DNA of 64,000 nt from Forficula auricularia (Eukaryota; Arthropoda; Insecta; Dermaptera; Forficulidae), in NCBI GenBank assembly GCA_024734495.1, contig JALMQS010000729.1, forward strand, positions 1,488,001 to 1,552,000. The letters are read 5' to 3'. Under the pieces are notes generated by a model, which was not told the DNA's origin, did no database searches, and saw nothing but the letters and a program-made list of their open reading frames with translations. Below, one piece after another: positions 1 through 12,200 of this stretch. Made by a program: the position numbers and the translations under genes. Position 1 is the stretch's first letter, and each line of letters begins with the position of its first letter.

Positions 1-456
1 AACTATACCTATAAGCGAGCGTACCCACCAAACGTACTAAGTAAGATCTGTCGAGTGCGATTCATAAAATATATGTTTGGCACCGACTTCAAAAAGTAAT
101 TTCATGTTAATATTTTGTCGTTTAGTTGTAACTAAATAAGATAATCATTATTTTATACCTTTTAGTGTATTTTATTTGTTGCATTTAATTTTTTTGAAGT
201 CGGTTTTATTTTTTTTTTAAATTATTTTTATTTCTCTCTTTTTAGTGATGTTATTAATAGTGATCATATCATCAGAACTTGACCAAATTAATATGGCACC
301 ATCCCTAGCAAACCCCCTTTCCAATTAAAAAAGAATCATCGAAATCGGTTCATAAACAATTGACGGAGATATGAGGTAACATAGGCACAAAAAAAAAAAA
401 AAAAAATCACTCGAATAGAGAACCTCCTCCTTTTTTGAAGTCGGTTAAAAATAGTT
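1..456 (+). repeat. Family B ('gaagtcggt') fold-back repeat, copy 1, cut by window start
   Basis: It begins in the central core (tataagcgagcgtaccc) and continues through the right palindromic arm (gtttggcaccgacttc ... gaagtcggtttta), then a tail ending ttttttgaagtcggttaaa. The same order is seen in five more copies in the window. Confidence 0.8.
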
Positions 457-560
457 TCAGCCATTTTTGAGATATTTCGAACAAAAGAAGGGAAAAAACA
501 CTTTTTTCATGCACGATTACAATACTTGACCATAGCCTGTATAGTAAAGTAAAAGTTTTT
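455..560 (-). repeat. Family A repeat fragment
   Basis: This is the reverse complement of the family A head (tactttaccatacagggt ... catgaaaaaag), cut by the family B copy on its left. It matches the copy at 14553-14645. Confidence 0.75.
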
Positions 561-1132
561 GCTTTGGTTCTTCAGTGGATGATTGATTAAAATCCTAGGG
601 CACAAATTTCGTGTTGAACTGTAATAATTTTAATTTTGTTAATTTATTCTACCGCTTGTTCTATTTTGATTAAGCTGCTAGCTTTATCATTACCATTCAC
701 TTGCCCCCTCTCTTATATTTAATAAAATAATGTATAATCATTTACCAAAGAACCCTCCCCCTCTCTGAATTTTAGACTCATTAGCAATTTATGATGTCCC
801 CTTAAAAATGAGAATCTTCTAATGTTAATATCAGCTTTCTTCGATTTTGGAAATTTTGTTGTATTGAATAATTTTTGAATCCCCCTTCACACACACACTT
901 TTTGTTCACTATCAATTTTAGATAGTGAGTTTTCAAGTATAAAATTTACGAAAAGTAAAATTAGAAGCTCACTATGAACTAAAAAAATAACAATGTTCTT
1001 ATTTCTACATTATTAACTATCTTTTTTGACATACTTTGAAAAAAATGAGGTTTATCAATTCAACAGAATGTCTGTTTTTTTGTTGTTGTGTTTAAACACA
1101 AGGCTCTATATTGGGACCATTCTTCTTTTTAG
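466..1132. repeat. Duplicated segment shared with 14553-15118
   Basis: Both places carry the family A fragment, the same AT-rich unit (tcagtggatgattgatta ..., tagatagtgagttttca ...) and the start of the same reverse transcriptase fragment. The second copy lacks about 110 bp and is interrupted by family B copy 3. Confidence 0.8.
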
Positions 1133-1209
1133 TTTATATAAATGACCTTCCATATGTTATTGGTAAATCGGAGGAGATAGTACTGTTTGCGGATGATAGA
1201 TCAATAATT
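1098..1209 (+). pseudogene. Non-LTR reverse transcriptase fragment
   Basis: The frame from 1098 reads TQGSILGPFFFLVYINDLPY and then LFADDRSI. QGS-LGP-F-L-YINDLP and F-ADD are conserved RT motifs of Jockey-like non-LTR elements. Nothing recognisable lies on either side, so this is a short relic. The same start recurs truncated near 15075-15118. Confidence 0.75.
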
Positions 1210-1550
1210 AATAATAAAAAATCGATCATCTGTAAAATTTGAAAATACTAGAAATTTAGCATATGGAATTATCTCCATGTTTGGAAGTAGATACAGGTGC
1301 GAGTAGTTATTTACGCTTATGTATGGCAATAAGTCTCTACTCAGATCACGAATTAACCATAATCACCTTGGGTCGGTGTTAAAAATGATAACGGCAAATA
1401 GTATTTCTCCAGAAATAGAAAAACTTGCGGCACAGGAAAGAAATCAGGTATCAGGCAAGGAGGCAAGAAACAGTAAATTAGTATTGTAGTAGTATAGTAT
1501 TACTTTAACTTTTAAGGAGTTCGGTGTTGGTTCTAGGTGAAACATTTTAA
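1210..1550. other. No recognisable feature
   Basis: AT-rich sequence with no ORF, repeat or motif that I can support. Confidence 0.5.
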
Positions 1551-1632
1551 TATAATAATAAAACTTGAGTAATATACGAGGTAGGTTTCACAAAAAACCT
1601 ACCTCGTATCTTACTCAAATTTTATTATTATA
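1551..1632. repeat. Perfect-looking hairpin related to the 'ggtaggtttcac' repeats
   Basis: Arms at about 1551-1588 and 1595-1632 are reverse complements, with one or two mismatches, around a six-base loop. The preceding ggtgttgg...aggtgaaaca is shared with 5571-5597 and 55186-55206, linking it to the hammerhead-like fold-back group. Confidence 0.7.
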
Positions 1633-1915
1633 GTATTACTTGTTTATATTTTATAATTATGCCTTATTTGTTCTTTATACTTTAATATAAAAAACATAAC
1701 TAGATTTAAACGAACCCTAAATGTTTCTTTGTTGCCCTCTTAAACTTCACACTTTTTATTTTGGCACAAGTCACGCATTGAGTTTGACACCTATAAATCT
1801 GTATTAGCAGGAATAATGCACATTTTTGCTGACCCCTCCTCCCCCATTCAAACCGGCTGTTTCTCAACCGAAAAGAAAAAGCTGTCGTCGCCACTGGATC
1901 GACATCAAATAAAAA
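1633..1915. repeat. Unclassified repeat sharing a block with 42057-42140
   Basis: The stretch around 1815-1890 (atgcacatttttgctg..., aaccgaaaagaaaaa...) recurs in the same orientation at 42057-42140. The small antisense ORF here has no recognisable similarity. Confidence 0.5.
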
Positions 1916-2780
1916 AAAAAACCGACTTCAAAAAAATTAAATGCAACAAAGAAATTACTTTTTGAAGTCGGTGCCAAACAAACTATACCTATAGGCGAGC
2001 GTACCCGCCAAAGGTACTAAGTAAGATCTGTCGAGTGCGATTCATAAAATGTATATGTTTGGCACCGACTTCAAAAAGTAATTTCATGTTAATATTTCGT
2101 CGTTTAGTTGTAACTAAATCAGATAATTATTTTATACCTTTTAGTGTATTTTATTTGATTTTTGAGTTTTATTATTTTATTTGTTGCATTTAATTTTTTT
2201 GAAGTCGGTTTTATTTTTTTTTTTTAAATTATTTTTATTTTTCTCTTTTTAGTGATGTTATTAATAGTGACTTAATATAATACCTTGCATGCATCTCGAA
2301 AGAGAAAGCGTCGGGCGAATGAATCAGAAAATGATAATAAAATTCAATTCATAAATATAGAAATTCTCTCGAAACGTTTGCGGGTTTTAAATAAATGTTT
2401 TAAGATTTTTTTATAAAAGATTTTATTTATTGTAATTTCGATTATTTGTTCATAAAATTGGAGATTTACGTTATTTCGTCATTGATTATATCTTCAGAAT
2501 TTGACCAAATTAATATGGTACCACCCCTAAGGTACTCTCTTTCCAATAAAAAAAGATTCATTAAAATCGATTCATAAACAAAGATGTTATGCCTTAACAA
2601 ACATATCAAAAAAGTCCAATACGAATGAAAAAAAAACGGGACCAATCGGATGCAAGACTGAACCCAATACACAAAAACCCATCTAAATCGGTTCACATTT
2701 GGCGGAGACATGAGGTAACAAAGACACAAAAAAAAATCAGTCGAATAGAGACCTCCTCCTTTTTTGAAGTCGGTTAAAAA
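1916..2780. repeat. Family B fold-back repeat, copy 2
   Basis: A complete copy: left arm accgacttcaaaaaa, core with ctataggcgagcgtaccc, right arm, then an extended tail (tgcatgcatctcgaaaga...) shared with copy 4, ending gaagtcggttaaaaa. Confidence 0.85.
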
Positions 2781-3099
2781 TTCATATCACAGGGCTGATA
2801 GCATTATAATTTCGTCACCAGATATGAGTCCATGCCCTCTGCACTGAGCATTTGAATGAACAAGCGATAAAGATAAACAAATAATATAGGTAAATTATGA
2901 AATATTTTATATTAATAAACAACATAGTTCCAGATATTGTGTATGAATAATAGAGCTGGCCCAGAACACAAGTAAAGAAACACCTCTAATGGTTTAGTGG
3001 AGGGGGTATTGGGCAGACACAAAAGCATTTTAAATCGTTCAATAACTTCAGTATGGATATTTCAGAAGAAAACAACTGAACAGTCCATCTATCCTTAAA
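2781..3099 (+). promoter_or_regulatory. Unique sequence upstream of the NRF-6-like start
   Basis: This 319-bp stretch between a family B repeat and the first coding exon is the only place for the 5' UTR and proximal promoter of the NRF-6-like gene, unless a non-coding exon lies further upstream. I see no convincing TATA box or initiator. Confidence 0.25.
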
Positions 3100-3289
3100 A
3101 TGCATTATTTACTGAAAAGTATTATTATTTTGGAACTAGTGTTGCGTATTCAGAGTTTTTTGACTTATTCTGAATATATTCAAGGAATTGAAAAAATATT
3201 GCCTGAAACTCATATAAGCTATCAATGTAAAAACGATATCCAAACTTATTTGTCCTCGACAGCTAATTTTACATTATGGGCCGTTCAAA
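3100..3289 (+). CDS. NRF-6-like exon 1 (signal peptide and start of NRF domain)
   Basis: The start is the ATG at 3100, the first Met of an open frame beginning MHYLLKSIIILELVLRIQSF, a plausible signal peptide. The donor GTAAGT follows at 3290 and splits a codon after its first base. That base joins exon 2 to make Met, giving ...LWAVQ-M-YDATGKEPSG, the usual NRF-domain sequence. Confidence 0.8.
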
Positions 3290-6200
3290 GTAAGTTATAT
3301 ATATTTCGTCATCTGATAAAATTATTATAAATAAAAAAAAAAAAAAAAAACATCAAATGATCAATATGTACAAGGAGGAGAAAATAAAAGAGTGTGTCTT
3401 CTGCTGGAAAAATACATTTTTAATTTTTAATACATTAATCCACGTGATTCAATTGTAATAGATTGATGAAGAGGGCAAAGCCCTCGAAATTATAGTCTCG
3501 TTATAAATAAATTAAAAATTTATTTTTCCAACAGAAGACACACTCTTTTATTGTCTCCTTCAATTTATAAAAATTCTGCTACTCTCGGCAAAAAGAAACT
3601 TTAAATTTGATCAATATGTATTGTATTTTTCAATTTATTATAATAGAAAATTTAAAATATTAAATAAAAAATTTAATAAATTTTTTTCTGAAATATTTTA
3701 AAATAAACCTTGATCTAAAGACTTGCACATTAATACTCTGCTTTTTTATCTAATACATACTCATTGCTCATACTTATTTTTGTGAGTTTGTTAATAGCGT
3801 GATATTAAAATTACATAACACAGGTCTACAATTTTTTTATTCGTTATGCACCAAAATGAGGCTAAAATGCTCACATTTCTGTTAAGTAAGGTGACCAACT
3901 ATTTTTTGTTCAAAAAGAGTACACTTCGCAAGTATTTCATAGGTGAAAAAAAGAAGAAAAAACGATAAAAACTTTATTTTCTTTTAAAAACTATTTTTCT
4001 TCGAAGTGGATTTTTTTGCTAAATGAGGATGTTCGTCTAATAATGTAGCCACATTCGAACAACTTTCATTTTGCATATTAAATTTGACTGTTAAGACGGC
4101 AGATAATGTTTTTACAGAAAGTTTCGACTTCTCACTGCTCCAATAATCATTCCCTAGTGAAAATACCCTTTCAACAGCAGCATTAATGAGTGCCTGGACA
4201 ACATAAGGAAATTTCTATTAAAACTTTTAAATTTTCATGTGGGATATGTTCTACTCTAAAATGCCGAAAGATTTCTACCCATCTTTTGTCAAGTTCTATT
4301 TTCTCATCGTTCCATTTCTTCATTTAAATATAAATTTACTCTTCGAATTTCTTCAAAGAGAAAATTGTCATTAATAACAATATATTTTACTTCCTTCATT
4401 ACAAATTCGACTGCTGAAGAAACTTCTTTCCATTCAATTTTACTATTTAGAAGGGTCCATTTGAAACAATTTAATGCTCTAAAGTTCATTATCCATCATT
4501 CCTCGATATATTCATAGCAAATTTTATAAAAAATTTTAATAAAATTGAAATAAAATAAGATTGAAGTAATTTTTGGAGACGGACTGATAAGTGAATTAAG
4601 TGGATATTGATGAGGCAGTCCAAAAAAGAAGAAGATAATTTACACTATCTTTTTATTCATAAAACCGACGTTTCGGAGGCTATTCCCTCCTTCTTCAGGG
4701 TTTTGAAAAGTCAGTGAAGGAAATCCAATGCGGCATTCCCTCTGTCTCCTCTTTCAGTGACAGTAACAAAAATATCTTGTATTTCATTCTCAGCAGAATT
4801 ATAATGTAATATAATAATAATAATAATAAGAAAGAGGAGACAGAGGGGAATGCCGCATTGGATTTCCTTCACAGACTTTTCAAAACCCTGAAGAAGGAGG
4901 GAATAGCCTCCGAAACGTCGGTTTTATGAATAAAAAGATAGTGTAAATTATCTTCTTCTTTTTTGGACTGCCTCATCAATATTCACTTAATTGAAATAAA
5001 ATAATCTAAAAAAATGTTTTAGAAATACAAATGAGTATAAAATTATACAAATGAATACTTTCAGAGTACAGGATTTGAAAAGAGTACGGTTTGCGAAAAA
5101 AGAGTACAAAACTCAGTAAATGAGTATAGTTGGTCACCTTATCTTAAGGTTTGATTTTGTAGTTTTGAAAGTAATAATACCGATTTCATAGTTTTCGTCG
5201 AATTAGTAAATTATTTTTTTATATTTTGACTAATAGAGGAGAGGTGATAGGAATTGTTACGTTCCCATGGTCTCTAGAGACTGTGCTCGAGTCGTAAACT
5301 ATAGTAAAGTGAAAGAGACAATAAAAGAGTGTGTCTTCTGCTGGAATTATAAATTTTATTTATTTATAACGAGACTATAGTTTCGAAGCCTTTGCCCTCT
5401 TCATCAGTCTATTACAATTGATTCACAGGAATTAATTTATGACATTATATATTCCAGCAGAAGACACACTCTTTTACTGTCTCCTTCAATATATAAAAAT
5501 TCTGCTACTCTCGGCACAAAAACTTTCAATTTAATATAGTAAAGTGTTTTGATACTAGTTTTTAAGAAATTTGGTGTTGGTACTTGGTGAAACATTTTTT
5601 AAAATTATTAGATAAAAATACTTGGTAGGTTTCACATTAAGATATAAAAAATAAAACGAATTTATTTTTGGAGTATCTTTAATCTCGATATATATATTTC
5701 GGTGACTAAGGCCCGGTTGTATGTCGCAAAGTAAATGCTTTTTACCACTAACCAAGGGTAGCTGGTAAATGGAGGGACTAGGATGGCCAATCAGATGATA
5801 GGCACTTAAAGTTCTTGTCATCTGATTGGCCATCCCAGCCCCTCCATTTACCAGCTACCCTTGGTTAGTGGTAAAAAGCATTTGCTTTGCGACATACAAC
5901 CGTACTTAACCCATCTTCAGGAGAAACAGTTACCTTCTGTTTCTCCTGAAGATGGGTTAGTCACCTGAAATATATATATCGAGATTAAAGATTCTCCAAA
6001 AATAAATTCGTTTTATTTTTTTATATCTTAATATGAAACCTACCAACTATTTTTATCTAATAATGTTTTGATACTACTCCAAAAACAGTCATAGGCGCAG
6101 TCATTTGCCGCCTATTAAAATTAACCGCCGCAGGCTGTAGTCTTTCTAGCCTTATTGTAAATCCGCCACTGCCTACACTTCAAACTAGGACTAATATATG

Positions 6201-9200
6201 TCGAACTAAGCCTGGTAGCTTAGTTCGGCTGGTTTGCACGAAAACAACGCTGCGATATTAATAGTGTACTTTAATTCATTTATCTCCCAAACTAATGTAG
6301 ATCCCTTTGTGAAATTTTTAATGAATAATTTATATACTTTAAGCTGCATTTTAAAATAAAAATAATTTAAAAAAATAAACTGATATGGCTGTCCACATGA
6401 CTTTACCATAGACCTGACCACTCTCTTATTCTTAATATTGTGCCGCAGACCGCAAATTCTCGATATAAATTTTCAATATATATTCATATATGTTTAGAAA
6501 TTCAAATTCAAAAGATCTTTTTTTTAACAATACATAAAATTTCCTTGTACTAATTAGACCTTAACATTTCAAAGGCCCTTAATCTATTTATTTAGAACTC
6601 ATAATTCAAAGGCCTTTAATCTATGTATTTAGAACTCAAAATTCAAAGGACTTAAACAAACAATAGGGATCAAAATTTCAAAAGAACTAAACAACTAGAG
6701 ATTAGTAGTATCTATATAATAAGGGAGGACTCAGAATTAAATGTAAAGGCTTTAAAGGGAATAGTAAGGGGTTTTTTTTGGATAGATTTTGGGGTGAAAA
6801 CTGATAAAGGAGAACATTAAGAGAAAGGGATTATTTGAGTATTTAAATAATAAATCGATTATAGTGGACCTATTAATATCTTGTTGGTTGTTCAGAATTG
6901 TTTTGTTGTTAAGAATTGTTTTGTTGTTAAGAATTGTTTTGTTGTTAAGAATTGTTTTGTTGTTAAAAATTGCTTCTTGATTTCGGCCGACTCTAATATA
7001 TCCAATTTTGGGCCTTTGGGAGCGAAATGTAAAGATTGAGGGTTGTTCGGGGATGCTGAATTGTTGTCGTTTAATAAGTGGTCAGCAAAAGAAGTAGAAA
7101 TTCTCATACAATATGTTCAGAATCGCGTATTTTCATCAAATTTAACCGATCCCAACCAGACCAAAAATGAATCGAATTCGTTGTAAAATCAACCATGATT
7201 GAAATTCAAAAATTATAAAATATTGTCAAGAGTATCTTTCTAAAATATTTCTTAAATTTAACATTAAACAATTTAAGTTCAAATTGCAAGTTGTTAGTTT
7301 TTAAATTTTAATTAAATAGGTATATCCCATTTAAAATTGTCAATTTTAAACATATGTGTATTACTTTATCATACAGGGTATGGTTAAGTATTGTAATCGT
7401 GCATGAAAAAAATTAGTTTTTTCCTTCTTTTTTTCGAAATATCTCAAAAATGGATGAAACTATTTTGATTAAAAAAATTGAGCGAAACAAAAAAGCTCTA
7501 ATAAGTGAACATCGAAAAAATTATATTTTTCGAGATAATGATGGTTTTGTCAAAATGTCTGTTAGTCTGTCCGTCCGTCCGGTTGTCTGGTTGTCCGTTA
7601 GTCTGTGCTTTATGAAATTTTTGTGGACGAACAAGCTCAAAAACTAGTGTGAATATCGAAACCAAATTTCACAAGTAGTTTTGGTCGATTGAGATTAAGA
7701 TTAGATTTTGGTGCATATTGGTCCAAAATTAAGTAGGGTAGAGGGGATCAAAAATTAAAAATCTAGGCTATTTGAGCAAACTCAACCAAATTTTGTAAAC
7801 ATAATCAGTGAGACAACAGGAGTCTACAAATGCAAAAACTAACCGCCCAAAATGCGGGGGGGGGGGCTTGTAGTGTCAAAAAATCAAAATATAGGCCCTT
7901 GTACCAACTTCAACCAAATTTTGTATGCATAATCAGTGGGCCCCCAGAAGTCTAAAAATGCAAAAACTAACCCCCTCCCCTACATGATTATAAAGTGGAT
8001 GGCCAGATCAGAACACGTAAGCTTTTTTTTTGAAATTTTCTTTTTTTAATACTCTTTTATTTATGTCCAACCTACCTTTCCCATGGATATATTTTATGAA
8101 AGTCCTTTGTTAAAATACAGTCCACTCTCTATAATTCGAACCTCGATAATTCGAAATTTTCAGCTGTTAACTTCGGTAAATCAAAAAATACTGTCTATTT
8201 TGAAACGCTCGATAACTCGAAATACTTTTCGTAACAAATGGGTGAGAGAACGTTCTATAATTCGAACTATGCCACTTCCTCTTTATAATTCGAATTTTTT
8301 TTACTTTATTTTTAATTAGGTGTGTTATTATCTATTGCAATGTTAATAGATATATATCTAATTTTTTTTGTCGTTTTCATTATTTTTACTTTTTTACTTG
8401 AGGCTATATATAAAATTTATGTAAGAACATACATATTTTCAAAAATATAATAAAAACTCTTAATAATTCGAATTCAAACTTCTTGATAATTCGAACTCTC
8501 GATAATTCGAATTTTTCTTGTAGTCCCTTGGATTTCGAATTATCGAGAGTCTATTGTATATTATAATTAAGTATATTGACTTATTTGTTTTTTCTCAGAC
8601 AACAACCACATAAATAATTGTTTAAGAAAAATATTATTTATAAAAATGAAAATGAATACTTTCAAAGGATCTTTTGATGATAATATGGTATTTCTGCCAA
8701 AATCTGTAGGAATTATTGATTTTAATTTTATTAAGGATATAATCTACTAGTTGTATGGAGTTTTTGATCGAAATTATGGGATGAAAATTTTGGATTAGTA
8801 TTTACAAATTTTGTAAACTAGAGCATTGATATATGAGGATTTAATATTTTATTTCGATTCCAGTGAAACCCCACATTTTTCATATATAATTACTTTACCA
8901 TACAGAGTATGGTCAAGTATTGTAATCGTGCATGAAAAAAGTGATTTTTTTCCTTCTTTTTTCAAAATTTCTAAAAAAAGGCTGAAACTATTTTGATTAA
9001 AAAAATTGAGCGAAACCTTAGCATTTTTATCTACAAAAAAGCTCTAATAAGTAAACATCGAAAAAATTATATTTTTCGAGATAATAATTGTTTTGTCAAA
9101 ATGTCTGTTAGTTTGTTACTTAGTCCGTGCGTTACCAAATTTGTGGACGAGCTAGCTCAAAAACTAGTGGGAATATCGAAACTAAATTTCACACGAAGTT

Positions 9201-12200
9201 TTGGTCCATTGAGATTAAGAGCTGATTAGATTTTTGGTGCATATCGACCCAAAATTAAAGGGGTGGAGGGGGGTTAAAAATTAAAAATCTAGGCCGTTTG
9301 AGCAAACTCAAACAAATTTTGTATACATAATCAGTGGACCCGATGAAGTATAAAAATACAAAAACTAATCGCCCGAAATAGGGGGCGGGGGGGGGGTCAA
9401 AAAATGGAAATATTGGCCATTTACCAAACTCAACCAAATTTTGTATACATAATCAGTGGACCCCAGAAGTCTAAAAATGCAGACACTAATCCCCTCTACA
9501 TGATTATAAATAATTTTAGGGGCCAGGTTATATGGTAAAGTCAAGTGGATGGCCACTTCAGAACACGTCAGCTTATTTTTATATGGTATTTACTATTTCT
9601 TTGTTAATAATATTTCACTTAAAACTTACACCTCTTTCCTTAGATTTAATAAGGCCTTTAATGAAAGATGAAATTTTGCAGATGAACCCTAAACGACCTT
9701 ATCAAAATGAATCACTATGTGAAATTGAGGGGGGGGGGGGGTTTAAAATATTTTTAAACAAAATTTGAAGAAAGCTGATATCTCATACTACTAAAGGGCA
9801 TTTCTGCTTCACGTGAAATGCCATATTATGTACTTCGAACGCCGTTATCAAGACCAATATAATAAAAATATTACGGAAGTCTATATTTGGGGTTTAATGA
9901 GAGAAAGTACTTATGAACATAACCCGAATATTATCAGGATTCATTTTTAATGTTTTTTTAATATTTTGTATATCTACTAATATAATAGTTTAAAGTAATA
10001 AAAAAATTCATACCTAATATGAACATATATACAATAAGCTAACGTGTTCTGATGTGGCCATCCACTTGACTTTACCATACAACCTGGCCCCTCACTTATA
10101 TTTAATATTTAATAAAATTATTTATATTCATGTAGGGGAGGGGGTTAGTTTTTGCATTTTTAGACTCCTGGGGGCCCACTGATTATGTATATAAAATTTG
10201 GTTGAATTTGGTACAAGAGCATATATTTTAATTTTTGACCATACACCCCACCCCTCCATTTTGGGCGGTTAGTTTTTGCATTTTTAGACTTCTGGGGTCC
10301 CACTGATTATGTATACAAAATTTGGTTGAGTTTGCTCAAATAGCCTAGATTTTTAATTTTTAATCCCCCTTCCACCCCCCTTAATTTTGGGTCGATATGC
10401 ACCAAAATCTAATCAGCTCTTAATTAATCTTATATTGACCTGTATACTTGCCAGTATCACGTGTATGCGGGAGACTAATTTTTTATATTACTCGCATACA
10501 CAGTTTTAAATATTGACGTCTCCCATTTTATCAATTTGACCGCTAATATTCATTAATTTATTTTATAACATTTATTCATCATTCGACTTATTATTTCTTT
10601 CATTAATTAATTATTGAATCATGACAATTTTGTTTTATTTTATTTATTCATTGTGGCATTAACGGCGGTCTCTCAGGCTCAGTGGTTATGTAGAGAAACG
10701 AGACACGCACGGTCCGTGAATCATTTACTTACCCTTGCTCCAAAGGCCCTCCCTCCTAAAAAGTCACCCTGATGGGCCGCAGTGGTGTGAAAAAACCCCT
10801 TAATGTATACCATAATCCCCGGTCACGTGCGTGTTAAATTAGGGCAAGTATTAAGGAAGCACTAAGTCCGGTCTGAGCGGGCAATCAGGCCGGAAAGTCA
10901 ACCCCCTCACCTTAGTGCGCAAAGGGGGCTCTGTCGAGACTTTTAGTCTTAAAGTCGAGTCCAATTATTGGAAAAAAAAATTTTTAAGCCCCCAGTCCAT
11001 TAGTCTGGGGGTTAGACTCGCACCTCATTACCGATTATGTCAGAAGTTGAAGTCCATGTGTGCCCGCACTGTAGTAAGGCCTTCACTTCAAAAAGGGGCC
11101 TCGGGATACATTGCTCCCGCCAACATAAGCTAGAGTATAATGCGACCATTAACATCCCGGCCAAGGTACCTAGATGGAAGGCTGAGGAAGAACGCATACT
11201 AGCGCGACTCGAAGTCGAGGCCCCGGAGGGCGTCCGTTTGAATGAATACCTCGCTGCAAGATTCGAAGGTAGAACGCTCGGATCAATAAAGGGAAAGAGG
11301 AAGACGATCGCATACAAAAAAATAGTTTCTGATTTCAAAGAAGAACATAAGCGATCGCACCCTCCTTCCCCAGGACGCTCTCCAAACACGGATATATACA
11401 ATGAAGATGCCTTTGGGACGTCGAGACCAGGGCCATCCACCGAGATCGAGGCGCCGAACGACGAAGACCGATTAGAAGACATTTTGGAGGAAGAGCCCAC
11501 CAGACAAGATCACGAAGAGCCCACCAAAGGAGAAGATCAAGATGAGCCAGAGGGAGAACCGCCCTCCGCCGACCCGTGGGTGGAAAATGTAGAAGATGCT
11601 CCTGAGCCGCCGTTAATTGTGGCCCTTAAGGCATATCTATCCATTGTAAATCGTGACGCTGTTGTGGGAGGGATCGTGGCTAGTGCTCTGGGTGGGGAAC
11701 CATGGGATGGGTTGCTTGAGGCTTGGTTGCGGAGGTGGGGGCCGGGCCCGGTGGATTGTGTGGAGAGGGTGGTGGAGCCTAGAGGTCCTGAGATCAGACC
11801 TCAACCGATCGGTAGGGGGGCGTCGCAGGGCGAGTCGTGCGGCCTACAATCGCATGCAGGGTAAGTGGTTCAAAAACAAAAATATGGCCGTGAGGGAGGT
11901 ACTTGAGGGGGTTCCGGATCGCAGCGTGGGGTTCCCTGCATTGAGGCAGTACTGGGGACCTGTCCTCGGTGACTGTCGCGGCGAACTCTCCGCGGTTTCC
12001 GATCGCCCTTGGGTCCTTCCTCTCCCGATAACCCTCGAGGAACTAAATGGTACCGGCGGATCGGTCAAGTCGGCAGCGGGGCCAGACGGTCTCTCGTCGG
12101 GGTCTTGGAAAAGAATCCCGGCTGTGGATCGTGTCGCCCTGCTAAATGCGATTCTCCTCGAGGGCACGGTCCCACAGGCTCTGTCCCGCGCTCGCACTGT

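Larger units (their letters stand above)
4593..4988. mobile_element. Hammerhead-like fold-back element (Penelope-type motif), copy 1
   Basis: Long inverted arms start attgatgaggcagtcc and include the cggaggc...ccgaaacgtcgg segment in both orientations. It sits inside the hAT copy, so it is younger. Related copies lie at 45722-46245 and 56828-57350. Assignment to Penelope-like elements rests only on the CGAAACGTC hairpin and is tentative. Confidence 0.6.
3888..5142 (-). mobile_element. hAT transposon copy, degenerate
   Basis: The ends are inverted repeats (aaggtgaccaactat on the left, its complement on the right, with subterminal gagtac repeats). The flanks tgttaag and tcttaag may be a decayed target duplication. 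The interior encodes a hAT dimerisation domain on the minus strand and has a later fold-back insertion at 4593-4988. Confidence 0.78.
5571..6060. repeat. 'ggtaggtttcac' fold-back repeat with hammerhead-like motif, interrupted by a MITE
   Basis: The two arms (taaaacgaatttatttttgg... and complement, with gatatatatatttcgggtg-like segments) face each other across an inserted MITE at 5710-5906. The same family occurs at 38300-38400. Confidence 0.65.

Noticed and set aside
4304..4489. Separate small gene on the minus strand
   Set aside because: It lies inside the hAT copy and reads as an upstream piece of its transposase.
6893..6975. CRISPR-like array
   Set aside because: The 18-bp units are contiguous with no spacers; this is a simple tandem repeat in a eukaryotic intron.
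9255..9556. Proline-rich minus-strand frames
   Set aside because: Prolines come from poly-G runs of family A; similar frames recur at 30414-30683 with each copy.
11012..11500. Antisense 162-codon frame
   Set aside because: Shadow of the R2-clade ORF; GC-rich coding sequence leaves the opposite strand open.
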